42,295 nt of DNA from Euryarchaeota archaeon UBA126 (GTDB lineage: Archaea > Thermoplasmatota > Poseidoniia > Poseidoniales > Thalassarchaeaceae), in contig DAMG01000079.1 in the NCBI GenBank assembly GCA_002497025.1, forward strand, positions 55,443 through 97,737, read 5' to 3'. The translations under genes were made by a program, and so were the position numbers. Shown here one piece after another: positions 7,701-15,935 of the stretch. How positions within the stretch are numbered: position 1 is the stretch's first letter; each line of letters begins with the position of its first letter. The notes under the pieces are model-generated. The model was not told the DNA's origin. It saw nothing but the letters and a program-made list of their open reading frames with translations, and searched no databases.

Positions 7701-10529
7701 CCAAATAATCCAGATTCCGATGGTGATTCCCTGCCAGATGGTTGGGAGGCTCGCTATCAATGTTCATGGGGTAGAAATAATCGTGGAATTAATCCACTAA
7801 ATGGGTCCGATGCGCTAAACAATCCAGACGGGGATGGATTTGATGTCAACCATGATGGCATCTTAGATCTTAACGAAAGCCTTGTAAATTGGCTTGAATA
7901 CCACCTTAAGGATCAAATCATCTATTCTGATTCAACTGACTCTGGACTTTCTTTCCCAGATAATTTTACAACTTTACTTACTCATGAATCTTGGTTCGGA
8001 TTTGCCGGCGATTCCTTCGGCGCCCAAACTAGTACAGCATATCGTAGCCTAGTTAATGGTACAACCAGTGAGGATGTTGGCGCCGCCAACCCTCTTGATT
8101 CTGATTCTGATAGAGATGGTATCCCTGATGGATGGGAATTCTACCATGCAAGATGGAGTTTATTTGATGAATCTTGGACATTAAATCCTGTGAATGAAGG
8201 AGATCAGGTCGGCGACCCAGATGGAGATGGGATGAATAATTGGGAAGAGTACAACGTAATTGATGGTAATTTTAGTGAAATTGACGACCTTACAACAGTT
8301 CCTCAATTTTACTTACTTCATGTCGGGGGAGAATTACTTGCAACCCCTTGGTTATCTGCAGAATCTACACTTTCATTCGGAACCTTCCTCAGTGAGGAAG
8401 ACATACAACTCAGAGGCTATACTGCTGATCCCAATGAACCCGACACCGATGGAGATGGTTTGCTCGATGGGATTGAATTGATGTTTACTAGATGGAATGC
8501 AACCGATGAAACATGGACACTTAATCCACTAATCTCTGGTGATGGTAATTACGATTCTGACCGAGATGGAATCACAGACTTAGTGGAATTGAACCTTACT
8601 AATAAAAACCCACAGAATGGTGGTCTATCACCTCCTGACGCGCCTAGATTATGGGAAGAAGCGGAATCTCTAGACCCCGATGAAGCGGTAAATCGAGTCT
8701 ACCGTATTCTCTTCAACAAGGAAGGTAGAGCTGAGATTGCACTAGAGCAATTCGATGATTGGCAAAATGGAGAACCTGCAAAACCACTTCTTGTTGCTTT
8801 ACTAGGGATAACTGATCCTAATTCTGATGATACCGATCGAGACGGTATGAGTGACGGATACGAGTATTGGTTCACTGAATGGGATTTGGAGGATAACATC
8901 TGGACAATGAATCCACTAACAGATACAGATATTCACGTTGATAGTGATGAGGACTCATTTGATTGTAATGGGGATGGATATATTTCTGATTCGGAATCAT
9001 TCGATAACCTGGCTGAGTATGATTCTCGTGTATATGGCAAGCGCTCGGCTATTGATACGATTCCAAATGGAACAGGGTTGGTATCTTACGGTCTAGATAC
9101 AATCACTGCATACATGCAAGAAAGAGGTATGTCTGAGCAGGCGGCAGCCGATCAATTGTGGATTCTATTTTCAACCAAGAACATCGAATCAAGCGATAGG
9201 GCTGGTCTGATTAATGCAATAGATCCTGATAATTTTAATTTCAGTCTAGCAGGTGTATCTGACCCAACAAATCCTGACTCCGATAGCGATGGCTTACCCG
9301 ATGGTTGGGAATTTTGCTACTCGATTTATGGCGAATGGCTCCCAGTGAATCAATATAGGTGGTCGTTAAACCCACTAAATCCGTTGGATATTGACTATGA
9401 TCCAGATGCCGATGGTTGGTATGACAGAACAATTTTCGACACACCCGGCGAACAAGGAGTTTGGGATAATAGAGAGTTTACCCCAGCTTCTCCCAATCAA
9501 CAGATTCTTCCTTCCAACTCCGAGTTGTACTTCACCAATCTAATGGAATACAATAACGGAACCCATCCGTTAGAATTGGATAGCGATGATGATTCAATGG
9601 TAATGGAGCCAGTATTCAGTGGTGGTATAGTTATTGATTATGTTCAGAATCTCAATCTCTCAGATGGCCGTGAGGTATTCAAATATGGAACAAATCCTCT
9701 AGACAATGATACCGACGGAGATATGATGCCCGACTTTTATGAGTATTATAGAGGGTGGAATGAAACCAATGATAATTGGTCATCTTATCTAGAAATCTCT
9801 GTAGTCTGGTACCAAGTCACTCCTAATGTATTGAAACCTGTAAAAGTCAATGGAGGAACGATTGCTAGACCTGAACTTGAGTATACTTGGTTCACTCACG
9901 ACGCCACAGACCCTAGTGATGCAGGGCAAGATGCGGATAATGATGGAGGTTGGGACTGTACAGGAGGAAACTGTGTCTACGTACCATACAATAATTTTCA
10001 AGAATATTACGGAGTAGTGAACGCGACACTTTCGTCTCCAACATTGGTTAGACAGGCCAATCTATACGATTGTTCAGGAAATATTGTTCAGGAATGGTGG
10101 CAATTAAGGGAATCACTGCTTGGAACCTGTGGAGGGGCTGCTGCATTACAAAGCAATTACATGAGAATGTACAAGGTAAATAATGACGATTTACTCTATG
10201 CGTACATCGTAAATGATAACGATATTGATTATCAATATCTAGATGAATCAGATGATGAAATTATCGTCAATGGCGAATGGACTGACAACTACCAACGCTT
10301 TGCTGGAGACCGTTATCATTATCCAAACACTGGTTTGGGTGAATATGTTTGGGGTTGGTGGATAATTGATATCGATGGAGATCAAATTGCTGATGGAACT
10401 GACCCAACCAATTGGGACACAGATGGCGATTGGGCCAACGATTTCTTCGAAATTGAAGATGATATGTTAGATGGAGTACGAGGCAATTCTGGTTCACCAA
10501 TTCGATATGATGATCGTACAACAAATTGA
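4797..10529 (+). CDS. Giant secreted calcium-binding repeat protein with embedded propeller-like domain
   Basis: 1910 residues from the ATG at 4797, chosen because GAGGT (4785-4789) precedes it at normal distance; an upstream in-frame ATG at 4776 lacks one. A signal peptide is clear: MRRKQ then a hydrophobic stretch. The protein carries about twenty thrombospondin-type-3/EF-loop-like motifs of the form D.DGDG.PDGWE, usually followed by 'W.LNP.....D' and a second Asp loop, so each unit should bind Ca2+. Residues ~365-740 lack these motifs and show repeats such as 'LLVGSAYGI', 'LILGTNHGI', 'VWLGTPGGI' and 'ILLGSRDGT', typical of a beta-propeller. There is no C-terminal membrane helix, so it is probably released or held by partners. 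Adhesin or matrix protein is the best guess; no catalytic motif was seen. Confidence 0.85.
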   Translation: MRRKQTAFFVTLLILSSLVFVSQTRPQAPVSSVDPPDLPGSGPMAVDQDEDLIPDIHEVIFSEARHIDTPFGVVVVEGLDPMNGSDNITDFDRDGASALMEYCWPWTLETCFTERLSLTGKSPDETESGFREYLDPRESDTDGDGLPDGYEIYMCTEGGAGYQNPATSEWTCLYFDPLDDSDTFEDADLCVEQASEWGCGDGFDVNRDGEIDLDERYTNSEEYWFGTPSDWLTERDGLWCAGIMPNLHPDACQDEIVRPTGDDGWLGSDPRRMDSDHYTWSELLPTSLAVPGDGIPDGWEAYYGLDPRNASDATLDSDSDGWDIDRDGFIIPDSSIATARWGEAFSNYEEYLIHMDSGHWVRPGLRGTILTSQSDEVMLFDQGTNPMLVDGRVHTVLSDNPRDRLLVGSAYGITAINPFERISSTFELPNGMELFTMMRWNPSSEDYLILGTNHGIHSLILENGLPQMDTLSASNIGPVQVIEPLQTGSGDLDLILLGHGSNAWRMTISEPSSGTGNPDFSEVIAIEELTQMLDIVGASFTEVIHVPMSGRGPMLIVGTDSGMIRWDTTDGTSSIGQPFWIYTTEDAEEYVQFADLLNQSKSAVVNVMELAGPVATDGSLEEVTGVWLGTPGGIHLIDLDLFVGLPKQAFITDRMFNLERWEEGANDIYSIHAIDGKILLGSRDGTWALEGGSQGVLGIVENQTRMPGLVTSLTTFIHDGNQYLFAGVSPGEYMNLMPINPKSIDSDLDGMPDGWEFVYGLDPTDPYDRVRDADADGVYFDIDGVSFNREWSNLDEYRFVNTSEGGFSGTDPRNIDTDGDGLTDGQEYWGWFADSTDFSCHYLNEEYICDDEVGEDALEVHLSGWLNSGAGGGTDGPTDPTSLDSDGDGMPDGWEIEHRRWIGDVYTGGNLWTLDPRDPSDATMDADGDGLDNVCEYKWGLYVESVALEGLPTHGENASAAQSWTKTDPNNPDSDGDSLPDGWEARYQCSWGRNNRGINPLNGSDALNNPDGDGFDVNHDGILDLNESLVNWLEYHLKDQIIYSDSTDSGLSFPDNFTTLLTHESWFGFAGDSFGAQTSTAYRSLVNGTTSEDVGAANPLDSDSDRDGIPDGWEFYHARWSLFDESWTLNPVNEGDQVGDPDGDGMNNWEEYNVIDGNFSEIDDLTTVPQFYLLHVGGELLATPWLSAESTLSFGTFLSEEDIQLRGYTADPNEPDTDGDGLLDGIELMFTRWNATDETWTLNPLISGDGNYDSDRDGITDLVELNLTNKNPQNGGLSPPDAPRLWEEAESLDPDEAVNRVYRILFNKEGRAEIALEQFDDWQNGEPAKPLLVALLGITDPNSDDTDRDGMSDGYEYWFTEWDLEDNIWTMNPLTDTDIHVDSDEDSFDCNGDGYISDSESFDNLAEYDSRVYGKRSAIDTIPNGTGLVSYGLDTITAYMQERGMSEQAAADQLWILFSTKNIESSDRAGLINAIDPDNFNFSLAGVSDPTNPDSDSDGLPDGWEFCYSIYGEWLPVNQYRWSLNPLNPLDIDYDPDADGWYDRTIFDTPGEQGVWDNREFTPASPNQQILPSNSELYFTNLMEYNNGTHPLELDSDDDSMVMEPVFSGGIVIDYVQNLNLSDGREVFKYGTNPLDNDTDGDMMPDFYEYYRGWNETNDNWSSYLEISVVWYQVTPNVLKPVKVNGGTIARPELEYTWFTHDATDPSDAGQDADNDGGWDCTGGNCVYVPYNNFQEYYGVVNATLSSPTLVRQANLYDCSGNIVQEWWQLRESLLGTCGGAAALQSNYMRMYKVNNDDLLYAYIVNDNDIDYQYLDESDDEIIVNGEWTDNYQRFAGDRYHYPNTGLGEYVWGWWIIDIDGDQIADGTDPTNWDTDGDWANDFFEIEDDMLDGVRGNSGSPIRYDDRTTN

Positions 10530-10577
10530 GCACAACCTATTCGGTTGGTTCATCAGCAAAGTTAGCGAGGGTTGACT

Positions 10578-11048
10578 GTGGACGAGAATGCCAAGATACC
10601 AGCCGTTGATGCCCCAATCGAGGAAAGGTTGCTATTCCTGCAAGAAAACATGGTCAATTTTGTTAAGCAGTATAATCTTCCTGTGATTGAAGTATCGTTG
10701 GTGGTTTCAAAATACATCAGAGTTCTACTAGAATCACTCGAGCGGGCAGCATCTGAGAGTGGAGAAAAGATCCCCGAAAATATGTCTCAAGCATGGGAAA
10801 TTGATACCGATTTGAGCGCTCCTACAATAGAATCGTTTCCGTTGGACAAACTACTTGGAACATTAGATGAAGATAGAATGGACATCCTAGATACTATGAT
10901 GAGAGTAATTATCAATGGCGCAGAGATTCCATTTTCCTCAGCGCTTACCCTACTTCGAGATTGGGAAATGCGATTGAGGATTCAGATGGCCGAAGCGACA
11001 AGCCCCGGACACCTATTTAGTCCGATGGACTTGCCAGAGGGATTCTAG
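10578..11048 (+). CDS. Small helical protein of unknown function
   Basis: 156 residues, acidic and apparently all-helical, with no signal peptide, membrane segment, Cys or catalytic motif. I do not recognise the family. The GTG at 10578 is preferred because GAGG (10567-10570) lies 7 nt before it; a TTG at 10572 would add two residues. It follows the giant secreted protein by 48 bp on the same strand and may be co-transcribed. It ends by overlapping the convergent trhO gene by 4 nt, and a T5 run follows its stop codon. Confidence 0.7.
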   Translation: MDENAKIPAVDAPIEERLLFLQENMVNFVKQYNLPVIEVSLVVSKYIRVLLESLERAASESGEKIPENMSQAWEIDTDLSAPTIESFPLDKLLGTLDEDRMDILDTMMRVIINGAEIPFSSALTLLRDWEMRLRIQMAEATSPGHLFSPMDLPEGF

Positions 11049-11866
11049 TTTTTCTCAATACAATAAGGACAAGATTTGGTAAGGACATATTGCTCACTTT
11101 CCATTTCTTCTTCTGTCAAAGGCTCTCTGCAAGCCCAGCACATCTGAGTTGTAGTTTCTTCCAATGCCGGGTCTATGGCAACCCTTCTATCAAAAACGAA
11201 ACAATCGCCGTTCCAATGATCGCCCCCTACCTCTTCGAAGTAACCGAGGATACCTCCATCCAATTGTCTCACATCCGACCATCCTTGTTGCATCATAACA
11301 GCACTTGCTTTTTCACAACGAATGCCCCCCGTACAAAACATTACTACAGTCTGATTTTTGTCTATTTCAGACTCAGCTACAGCATCTGGGAATGCTCTGA
11401 ATGTCGATAAATCGAGGTCTATTGCGCCTTCGAATGTACCCAGTCGAACCTCGTAATCATTCCTGGTATCTAGCACAATAATTTCTCTCCCTTGGTCTAA
11501 CCATGTTTTGAATTCCTGAGGGGTAATTGATTCGCCGGTCTTTTCTGCAGGACGAATTGAATCAAGACCTAAAGAAATTATTTCATTCTTCAACCTAACA
11601 TTCATTCTCCTAAATGACATTCTATCGCTATAGGATATTTTCAGCGGAATCCCTTGGAATCTCTCATCGGATTCGAGGTATTGTAAAAATTGGTCTACTG
11701 CTGATTGTTTTCCTGATAGAAAGAAGTTGATTCCCTCGTGGCTTAACAAAATTGTACCTAGCAAACCAACTTTATCACAAGTAGATTTGAAAGGTTCGCG
11801 AAGTGCGTCACGGTCTGGGAGATCAACGAAACGATATCCTGCAATATTCACGATTTCGCTAGTCAC
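11045..11866 (-). CDS. trhO: tRNA uridine(34) hydroxylase, rhodanese-domain (TrhO/YceA family)
   Basis: 273 residues. The N-terminal ferredoxin-like part contains 'GTILLSHEGINFFLSG', and the rhodanese domain contains 'VLDTRNDYEVRLGTFEGAIDL' and the active-site loop 'FCTGGIRCEKA' (around residue 179). These are hallmarks of the TrhO/YceA family, which hydroxylates U34 of some tRNAs. A C-terminal pair CWAC...CPYC suggests a bound zinc. The GTG at 11866 is chosen because AGGTGG lies just upstream and family homology begins there; the longer open frame reaching 11998 would run through the neighbour's coding sequence. The family is mainly bacterial, so transfer into this lineage is likely. It lies directly downstream of the small membrane protein at 11875. 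Confidence 0.9.
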   Translation of the reverse strand: MTSEIVNIAGYRFVDLPDRDALREPFKSTCDKVGLLGTILLSHEGINFFLSGKQSAVDQFLQYLESDERFQGIPLKISYSDRMSFRRMNVRLKNEIISLGLDSIRPAEKTGESITPQEFKTWLDQGREIIVLDTRNDYEVRLGTFEGAIDLDLSTFRAFPDAVAESEIDKNQTVVMFCTGGIRCEKASAVMMQQGWSDVRQLDGGILGYFEEVGGDHWNGDCFVFDRRVAIDPALEETTTQMCWACREPLTEEEMESEQYVLTKSCPYCIEKN

Positions 11867-11874
11867 GCAACCAC

Positions 11875-12204
11875 CTAACTGGACTCTGCTCGTGCTACTA
11901 TACCGCTTGAAACCCACCATGCATCTCCAATAGACCAAATATAGAGCACGGGCCACAGTATAACGGTGAGAATGAGTGGGAATTGAACCGCGAACCAACT
12001 AGCAGCTTTTCGATGTTGTCGATTGAAATGTTGGCCGATGAATAAGAATGGAATCAAAGCCAAAGCAATAGCAATTAATGGCCTCAATGCACCCCATGGT
12101 CCGATACCACCACTGATTTCGTACCAGATTACTTTGACGACACCGAGAGGGTTTGTACTGCCCCCCTCGTCATCGACAACTTCGACGACGTAATCCGCAC
12201 TCAT
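11875..12204 (-). CDS. Small membrane protein of unknown function
   Basis: 109 residues from the ATG at 12204 (the frame could extend to 12258, 127 residues). It has an acidic N-terminal segment ('VVEVVDDEGG') followed by two hydrophobic helices around 'LIAIALALIPFLFIG' and 'FPLILTVILWPVLYIW'. No family is recognised. It sits immediately upstream of trhO with 8 nt between, so the two are probably one transcript. It diverges from the Pcp-Nudix gene. Confidence 0.65.
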   Translation of the reverse strand: MSADYVVEVVDDEGGSTNPLGVVKVIWYEISGGIGPWGALRPLIAIALALIPFLFIGQHFNRQHRKAASWFAVQFPLILTVILWPVLYIWSIGDAWWVSSGIVARAESS

Positions 12205-12289
12205 TACCCCCTGGTCAGACCTTTGCCGAATGAATATGACGATTCCCTGACCACGCAAGACACAACTATGGAGGACCCTTCGGAAGTAC

Positions 12290-13270
12290 GTGAAACCCCG
12301 AGTTCTGCTAACATCATTCCCAGCATTTGGGGGACACGATGATAATGTTTCGATGAAAGTAATGCAAGCTATCGAATCTATTGGAATAACTGGAATTACA
12401 CTAGTAACTGAATTATTGACATGTGATGAGGTTGGTTCACGAAGAGTTTCTGAATCAATAAATCAGGGAGAGAAATTTAACGCAATCATTCAACTTGGAT
12501 TAGCCGAATCTCGAAAGTCAATCTCATTGGAACGGTGGGCTCACAATGAATCTAATTTCAGGATTGCAGATAACTCAGGAAGGTTGGTTAATGAAATTGT
12601 TATTGAGGGTGCTCCTTCAAAGTATGAGACGACGGCTTCAAAGCATATCTTGGATGAGGAGTTTGAGGGCGAAGAAGATGTAGTTTGGAGTGAATCTGCT
12701 GGTCAATTTGTCTGCAATGAAACAATCTATAGGACATTAAATTCGATAGACTCAGTTGGAGAAAAAATTCCGGCGATTTTTATCCATTTACCACCTGAAT
12801 CTGAGGTGTCACTTGAAAGGCAAATGGAAGTACTCACTCGTATAATCGAGACACTAGCGACAAAACCTAGGTTAGAAGTAGTAGGCGCACTGTTATTCGA
12901 TTCTCATGGACGAATTATGGCATGTAGGAGACCACCTCAGGATGTTTGGGCTGGTTGGTGGGAATTTCCTGGTGGAAAGATCGATGAGGGAGAAACTGAG
13001 AAGGAGGCTTTACGCAGAGAAATTTCGGAAGAACTAGGCATTATTGTTGAACCAAATAGTCGAGTTGCATACCTTCAACATGAGTACGAAGATCGTTTTG
13101 TTTCATTATCTATCTGGGATTGTGGCGTTGTCAATCCGCAATTAATTGATGCTAAGGAACACGATTTGATTTGTTGGCTAGATCAACCTTCACTCAATTC
13201 GGTGAAGTGGCTTCCTGCTGATGAACCTTTGATTGAAGAATGGATAAAATCAGGAATACCTCAATCTTGA
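12290..13270 (+). CDS. Fusion: pyroglutamyl-peptidase I-like domain + Nudix (MutT-like) hydrolase
   Basis: 326 residues. Residues 1-~195 resemble peptidase C15 (pyroglutamyl peptidase I), which removes N-terminal pyroglutamate. Its triad appears intact: Glu81 in 'ISLERWAHN', Cys142 in 'SAGQFVCNETIY' and His166 in 'IFIHLPP', nearly the positions of the canonical enzyme (81, 144, 168). Residues ~196-326 are a Nudix domain with a complete box GX5EX7REUXEEXGU (about 228-251) and the MutT-like lead 'WWEFPGGK', suggesting 8-oxo-dGTP or another nucleoside diphosphate substrate. The linker is short and no frame break is seen. The start is GTG at 12290. The gene converges with 13261-13779 and overlaps it by 10 nt. 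Confidence 0.87.
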   Translation: MKPRVLLTSFPAFGGHDDNVSMKVMQAIESIGITGITLVTELLTCDEVGSRRVSESINQGEKFNAIIQLGLAESRKSISLERWAHNESNFRIADNSGRLVNEIVIEGAPSKYETTASKHILDEEFEGEEDVVWSESAGQFVCNETIYRTLNSIDSVGEKIPAIFIHLPPESEVSLERQMEVLTRIIETLATKPRLEVVGALLFDSHGRIMACRRPPQDVWAGWWEFPGGKIDEGETEKEALRREISEELGIIVEPNSRVAYLQHEYEDRFVSLSIWDCGVVNPQLIDAKEHDLICWLDQPSLNSVKWLPADEPLIEEWIKSGIPQS

Positions 13271-13779
13271 TCTATATTCATCGTTCTCCTTCCTTTATTG
13301 TCGAACCATTCGATTGGTGTTCCATCTTGATCCATACTCAGGTCATCTCCCAAACTTCTAGGGATGCTATGTCTCCCTTCATGCCAGGTTAATTGTTCAA
13401 GCCATAAACCTAGATCATCGCCTTGCAATGAAACTTCCATAACTCCTCCAAGAGGAAGTTCTTCGACTACAAATGCCACCTTACCTGCAAATGCGGCCTG
13501 CCTAGATAATTGAAAGTGAGTAGTATCTTTTTGTAGATTCATCGTCATTACATCAAAAGCAGTATCTAATATACGATTATTTGAACAATATTCTATTATT
13601 CCTGATAAAGACTGAGATTTCCCGGATAGTTCAATCTCCTCTCGGGTTACTGGAAAAGTGTCTTCTACCTCTGAAATTTCGCAATTCCAATCAGGGAATA
13701 GTAACCTAATTGCCTTCTCAACGAGGGTGGTATCCTCGTGGATTTTGACTATGGTGGAGACCGTTATTTCCGGGTCCAT
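13261..13779 (-). CDS. COG1325-like predicted RNA-binding protein
   Basis: 172 residues. The segment 'DTTHFQLSRQAAFAGKVAFV' (about residues 86-105) matches the conserved core of COG1325 proteins (usually 'RLDKQAA..G'), small archaeal RNA-binding proteins found near exosome and ribosome genes. The N-terminal 'VSTIVKIHEDTTLVEKAIRLLFP' fits the first strand and helix of that fold. The C-terminal ~50 residues look like an extra tail. Assignment rests on one motif plus length, so it is moderate. The ATG at 13779 is the only good start. Confidence 0.6.
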   Translation of the reverse strand: MDPEITVSTIVKIHEDTTLVEKAIRLLFPDWNCEISEVEDTFPVTREEIELSGKSQSLSGIIEYCSNNRILDTAFDVMTMNLQKDTTHFQLSRQAAFAGKVAFVVEELPLGGVMEVSLQGDDLGLWLEQLTWHEGRHSIPRSLGDDLSMDQDGTPIEWFDNKGRRTMNIDQD

Positions 13780-13874
13780 ATCTAGACGAGGATGTGTTCA
13801 GGTCATGATTGCTATGGATAATCGGTCTCCCATGACCACGAATAATTCAAACCATTGATTTGGTAGCCCAGTGT

Positions 13875-14738
13875 ATGGTACAGCGTTCTCCGTTGATTAG
13901 CGCGGGTCTGCTACTAGCACCTACGATATGTGTGGTTGCGCTTAGGTTTGGCCTTCCAAACATTGATGAATTACTCAAACAAGACCTCTTTGCGCAAGTG
14001 ATTATTCACACTATTGCGATAATTTTAGGGATAATTATGTACTTTAGATATCGAGTTGTTGAGGATCATGAATATCACCGCTCTAGTGCAATTAAGGGGC
14101 TATCGAGTATGTACCGACTTGAGGATAAGGGGCTATGGAGTCGTGGGGATGCGGCATTGGAAAAATTAGAGTCTCAAGCCAGTAGTGAACCTAGAGGAAG
14201 AGCCGGCTTACGATTCCAAAAGAGAATGAGCGGTAGGATATCAGATTTGAATAAGGAAGGGTCAGAACTCGAATTAGATTCTGAAGATTCTAGGATGGAT
14301 GTAGATGTACAGGTAGAAGGCGCATCATACAATTCCGATTCAAGTGAAACTCAATCAGAAGAAGTTAGTGAGCCCACCGGAGCTTTAGGGGCCAGTGCGG
14401 AAGCTTCAGCTCAACGACGCCTCGCAAAAGAATTGTACCGCCGAGAAAAGCAAGCTGCAAAAGATGAGAAGAAGGCAAAAAAGCAGGCTAAGAAGGAAGC
14501 AAAGGCCGCTGCAAAGGTAGAAAAAATTGCGGCTAAGGCTGCTGCAAAAGCGGAAAAAGAAGCGGCAAAGAGATCTAAATTGCCACCTACAAAAACTAAC
14601 TGGGATGCAAAGGAAGACACACAATGGCAATCTACGGCTGCTTCATCTATTTCCAAATCTGTAATATCTTGTCAAGAGTGCGGAGCCGTAAACAATAGCG
14701 GCACCGCATACTGTAGTAGTTGCGGTGCTTTCCTGTAA
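13875..14738 (+). CDS. Membrane protein with Lys/Ala-rich coiled coil and C-terminal zinc ribbon
   Basis: 287 residues from the ATG at 13875 (a TTG at 13860 would add five). Two N-terminal hydrophobic helices (about 8-22 and 38-57) are followed by a long polar region. Residues ~180-230 are almost only Ala, Lys and Glu, a charged helix or coiled coil. The end 'ISCQECGAVNNSGTAYCSSC' is a CxxC...CxxC zinc ribbon. The charged region and ribbon are most likely cytosolic and could bind nucleic acid or protein. No named family is recognised. It lies 54 bp before dnaJ on the same strand. Confidence 0.72.
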   Translation: MVQRSPLISAGLLLAPTICVVALRFGLPNIDELLKQDLFAQVIIHTIAIILGIIMYFRYRVVEDHEYHRSSAIKGLSSMYRLEDKGLWSRGDAALEKLESQASSEPRGRAGLRFQKRMSGRISDLNKEGSELELDSEDSRMDVDVQVEGASYNSDSSETQSEEVSEPTGALGASAEASAQRRLAKELYRREKQAAKDEKKAKKQAKKEAKAAAKVEKIAAKAAAKAEKEAAKRSKLPPTKTNWDAKEDTQWQSTAASSISKSVISCQECGAVNNSGTAYCSSCGAFL

Positions 14739-14792
14739 GCATTCCAATGGGTTGAAAACAGGTGCTTTGGCGTAATTGGTTGTGGTGGTCCC

Positions 14793-15935
14793 TTGAGTCA
14801 GAAGAGAGATTACTACGAGGTATTAGGAGTAGACCGTAAAGTGTCAGACTCTGACATAAAGAAAGCCTTTCGTTCCAAGGCTAGGGAATTTCATCCAGAT
14901 AAGAACCCAGATGACCCTGACGCGGAAGCACGATTCAAAGAAGTTCAGGAAGCTTACGCCATTCTATCTAACCCCGATGAAAGAAAAAAGTACGACATGT
15001 TTGGGCACGACCGCCCTGGTGGTTCTCCATGGGGCGCTGGAGGATTTCAAGGAGTCAATATCAGTATCGACGACTTATTTGGCGGTGGTTTCGAATCGAT
15101 TTTTTCATCCCTATTCGGAGGTGGAACTAGACGCAGACCATCCCGAGGTGCGGACCTTCTTATTCGCCATGTGGTAAGTTTTCAAGATGCATTTAACGGA
15201 GTTGATGATGAATTAGAAATCGATGTACTAAACCGTTGTGAAAGTTGTGATGGCAGTGGTTCTCAGACTCCGGAAGGCGTCAGAGTTTGTCCAACCTGTG
15301 ATGGAAGAGGGAGATTAACTAGAATAGAAAGAATAGGTCCATTTCAACAACAAGTCACCCAAGATTGCAGAGCATGTGGAGGTGATGGAAGAATCATACA
15401 AAATCCTTGTAAGACTTGTGCGGGAAAAGGTAGAGCAGAGCAATCAAAGAAAGTCAAATTTAGTGTTCCTGCAGGCATAGATAGTGGAACCAGATTGAGG
15501 TTGAGTGGTCATGGAGAGTCTCCTAGTAATCTAAATGGAAAACCTGGTAATCTATACATTGAAATTGAGATAGAAGAACATGATTGGTTTGAAAGGGATG
15601 GTTCCGATTTGTTGATGGCTCTTCCAGTTAGTTATGTTGATCTTGTATTAGGTACGAGTATTGAGATACCTCACATCGACGGCTCAACTCTCAAGATCAT
15701 TGTAAACGCTGGATCAAAACCGGGAGAGACGGTAACAATCCCAAATCGAGGCCTACCTTATCCAAGGGGCGGAAGAGGCAGGGGGGCAGTAATGGTCCTT
15801 CTCAAACTCGCAATGCCAAACAAGTTGTCCCGTTCTACCAAAAAGCAACTAAAAGAACTCAAAGAAAATTTAGGTAGCGGCGCACCTGTTACTGATGACA
15901 TCATCAGTGAAGCACGTGAAAGACGCCGCTCATGA
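14793..15935 (+). CDS. dnaJ: Chaperone protein DnaJ (Hsp40)
   Basis: 380 residues, a full-length type I DnaJ. The J domain (1-70) has the HPD motif at 34-36, needed to stimulate DnaK ATPase. A Gly/Phe-rich linker follows ('GGFQGVNISIDDLFGGGFESIF'). The zinc-binding region has four repeats: CESCDGSG, CPTCDGRG, CRACGGDG and CKTCAGKG. Then comes the C-terminal substrate-binding domain ('VPAGIDSGTRLRLSGHGE'). The TTG start at 14793 is supported by GGTGGT just upstream and by homology starting with 'RDYYEVLGV'. No dnaK or grpE lies in the window. The stop overlaps the convergent gene by 6 nt. DnaJ in archaea is generally regarded as acquired from bacteria. Confidence 0.96.
   Translation: MSQKRDYYEVLGVDRKVSDSDIKKAFRSKAREFHPDKNPDDPDAEARFKEVQEAYAILSNPDERKKYDMFGHDRPGGSPWGAGGFQGVNISIDDLFGGGFESIFSSLFGGGTRRRPSRGADLLIRHVVSFQDAFNGVDDELEIDVLNRCESCDGSGSQTPEGVRVCPTCDGRGRLTRIERIGPFQQQVTQDCRACGGDGRIIQNPCKTCAGKGRAEQSKKVKFSVPAGIDSGTRLRLSGHGESPSNLNGKPGNLYIEIEIEEHDWFERDGSDLLMALPVSYVDLVLGTSIEIPHIDGSTLKIIVNAGSKPGETVTIPNRGLPYPRGGRGRGAVMVLLKLAMPNKLSRSTKKQLKELKENLGSGAPVTDDIISEARERRRS

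Noticed and set aside
4797..10529. Possible tandem DNA repeat or CRISPR-like array from recurring GATGGAGATGG segments
   Set aside because: The similarity is in short Asp/Gly codon runs spaced irregularly within one reading frame, so it reflects protein repeats.
11090..11410. 106-codon open frame opposite trhO
   Set aside because: It lies wholly antisense to a well-supported gene, has no homology and low-quality composition.
14406..14656. Open frames antisense to the Lys/Ala-rich segment
   Set aside because: They arise from the AAG/GCA-rich codons of the sense gene and encode Phe/Ala/Cys-rich nonsense.
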